Assembly (NCBI RefSeq): GCF_003384035.1
Contig: NZ_QQAK01000009.1
Location: forward strand, 248,001 to 312,000
Direction of reading: 5' to 3'
Source: Sporosarcina sp. BI001-red
GTDB lineage: Bacteria; Bacillota; Bacilli; Bacillales_A; Planococcaceae
DNA length: 64,000 nucleotides
Shown here: positions 58,548 through 64,000 of the stretch, piece by piece
Numbering within the stretch: the first letter of the stretch is position 1
Layout: each line of letters starts with the position of its first letter
Translations under genes and position numbers: made by a program
The notes under the pieces: model-generated
What the model saw: the letters and a program-made list of their open reading frames with translations, nothing else
The model's database searches: none
What the model was told of the DNA's origin: nothing

Positions 58548-59093
58548 ATGAAAAAATTCGAAGAACGAACAGTGGCAAGTGAAACTTTATTCAAAGGGAA
58601 GATTATTGAACTACGTGTCGACGAAGTTGAACTACCTGACGGCAAACGGGCAAAACGAGAGCTCATCAAACACCCAGGTGCAGTTGCAATTATCGCCATT
58701 ACGGATCAAAACGAAATTGTTCTCGTTGAACAATTCAGGAAAGCCTTAGAACGGTCCATCATCGAAATTCCTGCAGGGAAAATTGAGCCTGGGGAAGATC
58801 CTGAGAAAACTGCGATTCGGGAGTTGGAGGAAGAAACGGGATATCGAGCGAACGAATTTACTTATGTTCAATCTTTTGCAACCTCTCCTGGATTTGCAGA
58901 TGAAATTATTCATCTGTATTTAGCGAAATCACTAGAAAAAGTCGAGAACCCAGCTGCAGGAGATGATGACGAATTCATCAATCTTCAAGAATGCACGGTT
59001 GAAGAAGCAGAGGAAATGATGAAAGACGGACGGATTTATGATGCGAAAACAGCCTTCGCTGTGCTGTATATTAAAGAACTCCTGAAAAATTGA
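58548..59093 (+). CDS. nudF: ADP-ribose pyrophosphatase NudF
   Basis: A 181-residue Nudix hydrolase with a complete Nudix box (G-x5-E-x7-REL-x-EE-x-GY, from GKIEPGE to EETGY) at about residues 80-102. It hydrolyses ADP-ribose to AMP and ribose 5-phosphate. ATG at 58548 has GTGGGGGA upstream; the long upstream extension of this frame overlaps the divergent yqkF and is a shadow. Confidence 0.93.
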   Translation: MKKFEERTVASETLFKGKIIELRVDEVELPDGKRAKRELIKHPGAVAIIAITDQNEIVLVEQFRKALERSIIEIPAGKIEPGEDPEKTAIRELEEETGYRANEFTYVQSFATSPGFADEIIHLYLAKSLEKVENPAAGDDDEFINLQECTVEEAEEMMKDGRIYDAKTAFAVLYIKELLKN

Positions 59094-59149
59094 ACTAATT
59101 ATAACCGGACAAGCATAGAGTAGTACAAACTATTCGGAGGTGCTTGTCT

Positions 59150-59665
59150 ATGGTTCGTTCATTATCGTTTTTGCAGTTGTTTGTCATACTCGCAGTAGGT
59201 TACATAGGCGGCGTGCTACTCTATCGAGGCATTCCTGATGCGGATTTCTCTTTTATCGTTCAGATTTACGATAGCCAGGCTGCGCAAAACAGTTCTAGTT
59301 CTTTACTCATTCAACTCGCAACAGTCCTTTCTTTTTACGTTGTGGCCATGGTTTTGTCATTCTCGAAGAGAACTAGATGGTTCGTAATGCTCGTAGGCGC
59401 GCTGAAGGCTGTATTATTCGGTCTCGCCTCTGCTCACATTCTCGCGAGTGGAGTGAACATGCTCTCCTATACAGGATGGTGGTTTCCGTTTAAATTGCTA
59501 GGAACATTCCTTGTATTGCTATATTGTTGGACACTTTCGCCTCCTTTTTTCACCCGTAAATCGGTGAAAAGAACCAGCAATAACAAACTTCCTCTTATGA
59601 TTGCTGGCGTTGGACTGGTCCTTTTCTTCGCAGACAAAGCCGTATACAATCTCTTAGGAGGTTAA
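59150..59665 (+). CDS. unassigned integral membrane protein in the spoIIM position
   Basis: A 171-residue protein with about five hydrophobic segments (near 5-25, 55-75, 80-105, 110-132 and 145-165). It is located between nudF and fur, where B. subtilis carries spoIIM. SpoIIM-family proteins usually have a PHG-type motif and about 210 residues; neither is seen here, though GYIGGVLLYRG and SAHILASG recall the topology. It may be a divergent SpoIIM or an unrelated protein. ATG at 59150 is preferred over TTG at 59144 because of the RBS CGGAGG (nine-base spacing). Confidence 0.7.
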   Translation: MVRSLSFLQLFVILAVGYIGGVLLYRGIPDADFSFIVQIYDSQAAQNSSSSLLIQLATVLSFYVVAMVLSFSKRTRWFVMLVGALKAVLFGLASAHILASGVNMLSYTGWWFPFKLLGTFLVLLYCWTLSPPFFTRKSVKRTSNNKLPLMIAGVGLVLFFADKAVYNLLGG

Positions 59666-59748
59666 AAGCTCTATAGGGCGCTTTCCTTTCTATTGTCATA
59701 ACGATTGGCGGTTTGCTATAATAGAATCATTCTTGAGGGGGGCGTCCT

Positions 59749-60207
59749 ATGGAAAGCCGAATTGAACGCATAAAAAAACAATTACATGGGGCCAGCTATA
59801 AATTGACGCCTCAACGGGAAGCTACAGTCATGGTGCTTTTGGAAAACGAGGCAGACCATTTAAGCGCAGAAGATGTGTTTTTGCTCGTTAAAGATAAAGC
59901 TCCAGAAATTGGTCTTGCTACTGTTTACAGAACACTAGAATTGTTAACTGAATTGAAAGTCGTAAACAAAATTAATTTTGGAGATGGAGTGGCTCGTTAC
60001 GATTTACGTAAAGAAGGAGCTGCAAGGTTCCACCATCATCTAATATGTATTGAATGCGGAGCAGTCGATGAAATTCAAGAAGATCTTCTCGGTGAGGTAG
60101 AAAAAGTCGTTGAAAAACGATTTGGATTTACAGTCAAGGATCATTGGCTCACCTTCCACGGGATTTGCAAACGTTGTAAATCCGAAGGAGACACAAAGGG
60201 AAAGTAA
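59749..60207 (+). CDS. fur: ferric uptake regulator Fur
   Basis: A 152-residue Fur family repressor with the winged helix (KLTPQREATVMVLLEN, EIGLATVYRTLELL) and metal-binding segments (ARFHHHLICIECGAVDEI; the second CxxC is CKRC at the end, for structural zinc). Its place before xerD matches fur of B. subtilis, the iron-responsive member of its three paralogues. AGGGGGGCG precedes the ATG. Confidence 0.93.
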   Translation: MESRIERIKKQLHGASYKLTPQREATVMVLLENEADHLSAEDVFLLVKDKAPEIGLATVYRTLELLTELKVVNKINFGDGVARYDLRKEGAARFHHHLICIECGAVDEIQEDLLGEVEKVVEKRFGFTVKDHWLTFHGICKRCKSEGDTKGK

Positions 60208-60211
60208 AAGA

Positions 60212-60236
60212 GGGCGGCAGCATGCTGTCCTTTTTT
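60212..60236 (+). terminator. fur terminator
   Basis: GGGCGGCAG-CATG-CTGTCC, a short imperfect hairpin followed by six T. Confidence 0.7.
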
Positions 60237-60311
60237 AGCGTTTATGTTGGTAAGGGAGGGAAGGGGTCTGTGTTTGCAGCATAATGTTGTTTAACTAGAC
60301 GTCCGTAACAT

Positions 60312-61208
60312 ATGACAGACTTGCAATTCGCTCTTCAGGATTACTTACATTTTTTAAAAGTTGAGCGACAGCTGGCAGACAATACAATCTCTTCTTACAA
60401 ACGGGACTTAACCGCATATACAAGCTGGCTGTCTTCCAACACAACGCCTACAGATACGATAGACCAATCTAAGATTACAAACTATTTGCACCAATTGAAA
60501 GAACAAGGAAAATCATCCAGAACCATCTCAAGGCACATCTCATCCATCCGGTCCTTTCATCAGTTTATGCTACGGGACAAAGTATCAGACACGGATCCTA
60601 CGGTTCACCTAGAACTGCCTAAACTGGAAAAGAAATTGCCGCGCGTTCTTTCGGTATCTGATATTGATAAGCTCATCAATGCAATTGGCACAACTACTCC
60701 TCAGCGTATCCGGGACACTGCCATCTTTGAATTGTTATATGGAACCGGAATGCGGGTAAGTGAGCTAATAGGGATGAATGCAGATGACATCAATTTAACA
60801 ATGGGTTTTGTTCGCGTGTTCGGTAAAGGAAGTAAAGAACGGATTATTCCTTTAGGAAACACTGCAGTGAAAGCGTGTACAAGTTATCTTGAAGTTGTAC
60901 GTCCCGAGTTCGTTGCCACTGGTTCAGGGAAAGACGCACTGTTCTTAAATGCAAGAGGAGGACGTTTAACACGACAAAGCATTTGGAGTCTTTTGCAAGA
61001 AGTCTCTAAAAATGCGGGAGTTACTCAAAAACTAACCCCACACATGTTGCGTCATTCTTTTGCAACACATCTTGTTGAAAACGGTGCGGATCTCCGGGCT
61101 GTGCAGGAAATGCTTGGGCATGCTGATATCTCAACTACCCAAATTTACACACATGTTAGTCGAACGCGACTAAAAGATGTATATAGTCAGTTTCACCCAA
61201 GAGCATAA
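60312..61208 (+). CDS. xerD: site-specific tyrosine recombinase XerD
   Basis: A 298-residue tyrosine recombinase with SAM-like N-terminal domain and all catalytic residues: R148 (GTGMRVSE), K172, H244 and R247 (HMLRHSF), H270 (LGHADIS) and Y279. It resolves chromosome dimers at dif with its partner. It follows fur as in B. subtilis (ripX). The RBS before the ATG is weak. It is the housekeeping enzyme, not a mobile-element integrase, judging by length and context. Confidence 0.94.
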   Translation: MTDLQFALQDYLHFLKVERQLADNTISSYKRDLTAYTSWLSSNTTPTDTIDQSKITNYLHQLKEQGKSSRTISRHISSIRSFHQFMLRDKVSDTDPTVHLELPKLEKKLPRVLSVSDIDKLINAIGTTTPQRIRDTAIFELLYGTGMRVSELIGMNADDINLTMGFVRVFGKGSKERIIPLGNTAVKACTSYLEVVRPEFVATGSGKDALFLNARGGRLTRQSIWSLLQEVSKNAGVTQKLTPHMLRHSFATHLVENGADLRAVQEMLGHADISTTQIYTHVSRTRLKDVYSQFHPRA

Positions 61209-61235
61209 TCATATTATTTTTAGGAGGCAATTCAA

Positions 61236-62435
61236 ATGAGTACACAACCATTTAAAAGAATTCATTTAGTCGTTCTAGATTCTGTCGGGATTGGTGAAGC
61301 TCCGGACGCCCATTTGTTTGGAGATGAAGGCGCTGACACACTTGGCCATATTGGAGAACATATGGAGAACGGTCTACAAATGCCGAATTTAGCTCGAATG
61401 GGCTTATCCAATATTAAAAAAATCCAAGGTATTCCTGAAGAGCAATTTCCGATTGGACTCTACGGTAAAATGCAAGAAGCGTCTGTTGGTAAAGATACAA
61501 TGACAGGGCATTGGGAAATGATGGGACTTAATATCGATAAACCATTTAAAGTGTATCCAAATGGATTTCCTATTGAACTGATTGAAGAGTTGGAAAAACG
61601 GACAGGCCGTAAAGTAATTTGTAACAAACCGGCAAGCGGTACTGCGGTTATTGAAGAGTACGGAAAAGAGCATATGGAAACTGGAGCGCTCATTGTCTAC
61701 ACATCTGCGGATCCGGTCCTACAAATTGCAGCGCATGAAGATATCATTCCGATTGAAGAACAATACCGTATATGTGAAATTGCTCGTGAACTGACGCTAG
61801 AGCCGGAATATTTAGTAGGACGTATCATTGCACGTCCGTTTATCGGCGAACCAGGAAGCTTTGTCCGTACTTCAAATCGACATGATTATGCACTTAAACC
61901 GTTTTCTCCAACGGTCATGAATGCATTACAAGACATCGGACGAGATGTAGTAGCTGTAGGGAAAATTTCTGACATCTTTAATAATGAAGGCGTCACAAAA
62001 GCTGTTCGGACAAAGAGCAATATGGATGGTGTGGATAAGTTGCTCATCGAAATGGACACGGAATTCGAAGGATTGAGTTTTACAAACCTTGTAGACTTCG
62101 ATGCACTCTTCGGACACCGTCGTGATCCTGAAGGTTATGGAGTAGCATTGCAAGAATTCGATGCGCGCATGCCTGAAATAATGAGTCGTTTGAAACAGGA
62201 CGATTTATTAATCATCACAGCGGATCACGGGAACGATCCCATTCATGAAGGTACGGACCATACACGTGAATTCGTTCCTTTGCTCATATATTCCCCTCGC
62301 TTTGCAAGTGGTGGAACACTTCCACTTCGCAAAACATTCGCAGATATCGGGGCAACGATTGCAGAGAACTTTGAAGCAAAAGCACCGGAATTCGGAGAGA
62401 GCTTTTTACAATCATTAATTGAAAAGGCACGGTGA
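61236..62435 (+). CDS. deoB: phosphopentomutase
   Basis: A 399-residue alkaline-phosphatase-superfamily enzyme with the DeoB pattern: [14 protein letters not shown] (metal Asp), [12 protein letters not shown] (phosphorylated threonine region) and [18 protein letters not shown] (metal ligands). It interconverts ribose or deoxyribose 1- and 5-phosphates. TAGGAGGCAA precedes the ATG. It overlaps or abuts pdp, which makes its substrate, so the pair forms a nucleoside catabolic unit. Confidence 0.96.
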   Translation: MSTQPFKRIHLVVLDSVGIGEAPDAHLFGDEGADTLGHIGEHMENGLQMPNLARMGLSNIKKIQGIPEEQFPIGLYGKMQEASVGKDTMTGHWEMMGLNIDKPFKVYPNGFPIELIEELEKRTGRKVICNKPASGTAVIEEYGKEHMETGALIVYTSADPVLQIAAHEDIIPIEEQYRICEIARELTLEPEYLVGRIIARPFIGEPGSFVRTSNRHDYALKPFSPTVMNALQDIGRDVVAVGKISDIFNNEGVTKAVRTKSNMDGVDKLLIEMDTEFEGLSFTNLVDFDALFGHRRDPEGYGVALQEFDARMPEIMSRLKQDDLLIITADHGNDPIHEGTDHTREFVPLLIYSPRFASGGTLPLRKTFADIGATIAENFEAKAPEFGESFLQSLIEKAR

Positions 62436-62440
62436 TCAGA

Positions 62441-63742
62441 ATGAGAATGGTTGATGTGATCCAGAAAAAAAGAGATGGAAAGACATTGTCTGAAGAAGAA
62501 ATTCGTTTCTTTGTAAATGGCTATACGAATGGCTCTATTACGGATTATCAGGCGAGTGCTTTTCTGATGGCTACGTATTTTTCTGACATGGATGCAGAAG
62601 AACAAGGCTATTTAACGATGGCCATGGTAGATTCAGGTGACCAGATCGATTTATCGGCAATCGAAGGTATTAAGGTTGATAAGCATTCTACTGGAGGCGT
62701 GGGAGATACAACGACGCTTATACTTGCCCCACTCGTAGCGGCATGTGGGGTACCTGTTGCGAAAATGAGTGGAAGAGGACTTGGTCATACAGGTGGGACA
62801 CTTGATAAGTTAGAAGCAATTGAAGGCTTTCATGTTGAAATCTCTGAAGAACAGTTCGTGAAACAAGTGAACGATTTAAAATTAGCGGTTATTGGACAGA
62901 GTGGTAACCTAACACCTGCCGATAAAAAGCTATATGCACTCCGTGATGTTACAGCGACAGTAGACAGCATTCCGCTCATTGCTAGCTCCATTATGAGTAA
63001 AAAGATTGCAGCGGGTGCGGACGCGATCGTGTTGGACGTGAAGACTGGTGACGGGGCTTTCATGAAAACTACTGAAGATGCAGAGGCACTTGCCCAATCG
63101 ATGGTAGCGATTGGGAAGGAAGTAGGTCGCAATACGATGGCTGTTATTTCTGATATGAGCCAGCCCCTAGGATATGCGATTGGCAATGCTTTGGAAGTGA
63201 AAGAAGCGATTGATACGCTGAACGGCAATGGACCGGATGATTTAACAGAGTTGTGTCTTGTCCTAGGAAGTAAAATGCTAATTGCAGGTAAAAAAGCTAA
63301 AAATACAAAAGACGCTCGAAATCAGCTGAACCAGGTTATTCAAGATGGTTCTGCGCTAGAATTATTTGCTAAGTTCCTTGAAGCGCAAGGTGGGAATCCA
63401 GCTATTGTGAAAAATCCGGAATTATTGCCGCAAGCTGCTTATCAAATCGAAGTAAAGTCGACAACAACTGGTTTTATAACGAGGATGGAAGCAGATGAAA
63501 TCGGCGTTGCTGCTATGCTTCTCGGCGCAGGAAGAGCGACAAAAGAAGACGATATCGATTTGTCGGTCGGCATAGTCCTTAAGAAAAAAATCGGGGATGC
63601 TGTTAAATCGGGAGAGGCAATTGCTGTCGTCCACTCGAATACTGAAAACATCTTACAGACTGAAAGCTTGCTACTTCAGCACATTCACATTTCACAACAT
63701 GCTCCGAAACGTCCTAAACTGATTCATAAAGTTATGGAATAA
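62441..63742 (+). CDS. pdp: pyrimidine-nucleoside phosphorylase
   Basis: A 433-residue family II nucleoside phosphorylase, the same length as B. subtilis Pdp. It has [12 protein letters not shown] (phosphate site) and [18 protein letters not shown]. It cleaves uridine, deoxyuridine and thymidine. ATG at 62441 is preferred, with GGTGAT four bases upstream; the GTG at 62432 overlaps the deoB stop. In B. subtilis the gene after drm (deoB) is the purine phosphorylase pupG; here the pyrimidine enzyme takes its place. Confidence 0.95.
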   Translation: MRMVDVIQKKRDGKTLSEEEIRFFVNGYTNGSITDYQASAFLMATYFSDMDAEEQGYLTMAMVDSGDQIDLSAIEGIKVDKHSTGGVGDTTTLILAPLVAACGVPVAKMSGRGLGHTGGTLDKLEAIEGFHVEISEEQFVKQVNDLKLAVIGQSGNLTPADKKLYALRDVTATVDSIPLIASSIMSKKIAAGADAIVLDVKTGDGAFMKTTEDAEALAQSMVAIGKEVGRNTMAVISDMSQPLGYAIGNALEVKEAIDTLNGNGPDDLTELCLVLGSKMLIAGKKAKNTKDARNQLNQVIQDGSALELFAKFLEAQGGNPAIVKNPELLPQAAYQIEVKSTTTGFITRMEADEIGVAAMLLGAGRATKEDDIDLSVGIVLKKKIGDAVKSGEAIAVVHSNTENILQTESLLLQHIHISQHAPKRPKLIHKVME

Positions 63743-63760
63743 CATAAAACTTATAAGAGC

Positions 63761-63798
63761 AAAGCACCATTCACGATTGTCGTGAATGGTGCTTTTTT
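63761..63798 (+). terminator. deoB-pdp terminator
   Basis: AAAGCACCATTCACG and CGTGAATGGTGCTTT pair perfectly across ATTGT, followed by T. Confidence 0.95.
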
Positions 63799-63902
63799 GA
63801 TGTCAATAAAAGAATTGTTGTCTAAAAAAAATTCTTTTCGGACATACTGTGAGCAAGTTCTGATGTCGGTTCATGTAACGTTAACACTAGTTTTGTCATG
63901 AA

Positions 63903-63932
63903 GAAGGATTCCACTTTCCCTCCGTTGAATAG
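63903..63932 (+). promoter_or_regulatory. candidate sigma-H promoter
   Basis: GAAGGATTC (63903-63911), a 12-base spacer and GTTGAATAG (63924-63932) fit the sigma-H consensus RnAGGAwWW-N11/12-RnnGAATwW with two weak positions. Upstream TGTCGGT and TGTCATG weakly resemble Spo0A boxes. Confidence 0.6.
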
Positions 63933-63955
63933 TGGGCGAGAAGGAGGGATTAACG

Positions 63956-64000
63956 ATGACAGATATAGCAATTACAAAAAATGGCATCATTGTTGTGACG
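63956..64000 (+). CDS. spoIIAA: start of a gene, probably anti-sigma factor antagonist SpoIIAA (partial)
   Basis: Only 15 codons are visible (MTDIAITKNGIIVVT), preceded by AAGGAGGG. The alternating hydrophobic strand around a KNG turn fits the first beta strand of a STAS domain. Location after the deoB-pdp unit, behind a sigma-H-like promoter, matches the spoIIA operon of Bacillales. The identification rests on context; the peptide is too short to prove it. Confidence 0.45.
   Translation, partial: MTDIAITKNGIIVVT

Noticed and set aside
60312..61208. Tyrosine recombinase as a sign of an integrated element
   Set aside because: Length, residues and fur-xerD-deoB context identify housekeeping XerD; no flanking att repeats or phage genes.

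Overview
This 64 kb window is a chromosomal stretch of an endospore-forming, low-GC Gram-positive bacterium (Bacillales). Spore genes (dpaA/dpaB for dipicolinate, spoIIIE, spoVS, cotE, sirA, a probable spoIIAA), strong AGGAGG ribosome binding sites, frequent GTG/TTG starts and gene blocks collinear with Bacillus subtilis all point that way. The missing glnRA, dapG, ylxY, tepA, pbpX, tdh-kbl and dacF relative to B. subtilis suggest a Planococcaceae (Sporosarcina-like) genome; the genus is inference.

Layout. (1) 1-10.9 kb: end of truB, ribF, rpsO, pnp, M16 peptidase, ymxH, dpaA-dpaB, asd, dapA, rnjB. This mixes ribosome/RNA turnover with the dipicolinate/lysine branch. (2) 10.9-19.1 kb: spoIIIE, then a GntR regulator (NupR-like) directly in front of a complete nucleoside ABC transporter (lipoprotein, double ATPase, two permeases). 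(3) 19.2-33.4 kb: ymfF-ymfH-ymfI, ymfK, rodZ, pgsA, cinA, recA, rny, ymdB, spoVS, miaB, ricA, cotE. (4) 33.5-40.1 kb: mutS-mutL-hydrolase-miaA-hfq, tightly packed. (5) 40.1-48.6 kb: a convergent membrane protein, a PLP enzyme, a tandem-repeat spacer, then the SOS locus lexA<>yneA-yneB-ynzC with four LexA boxes, tkt, sirA, yneF. (6) 47.7-55.3 kb: metabolic genes: mvaB with a YqkD-like hydrolase, diverging from a thiolase, a DUF3886 gene, an OSBS-like enolase-superfamily enzyme, a YhcN/YlaJ lipoprotein, ilvE and an amino-acid oxidase. (7) 55.3-57.6 kb: guanine riboswitch controlling xpt-pbuX. (8) 57.6-64 kb: aldo/keto reductase, nudF, an unassigned membrane protein, fur, xerD, deoB, pdp, and the first 15 codons of a gene behind a near-consensus sigma-H promoter (probable spoIIAA).

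How the genes work together. Several RNA-decay factors lie within 40 kb (PNPase, RNase J2, RNase Y, its regulator RicA, YmdB, Hfq). The nucleotide salvage theme recurs (Nup transporter, xpt-pbuX, deoB-pdp). DNA repair and its control are represented by recA, cinA, mutSL and the lexA/yneA region.

I found no mobile element, prophage, CRISPR array, tRNA or rRNA, and no gene cluster that looks like an undescribed defence or biosynthetic system. The unusual items are small: a probable CTG start for cotE, an alternating 20-bp tandem repeat downstream of ynbB, a degenerate metal motif in RNase J2, candidate operators at nupR and mvaB/thiolase, paired 16-bp repeats before recA, and an unassigned membrane protein where spoIIM would be expected.
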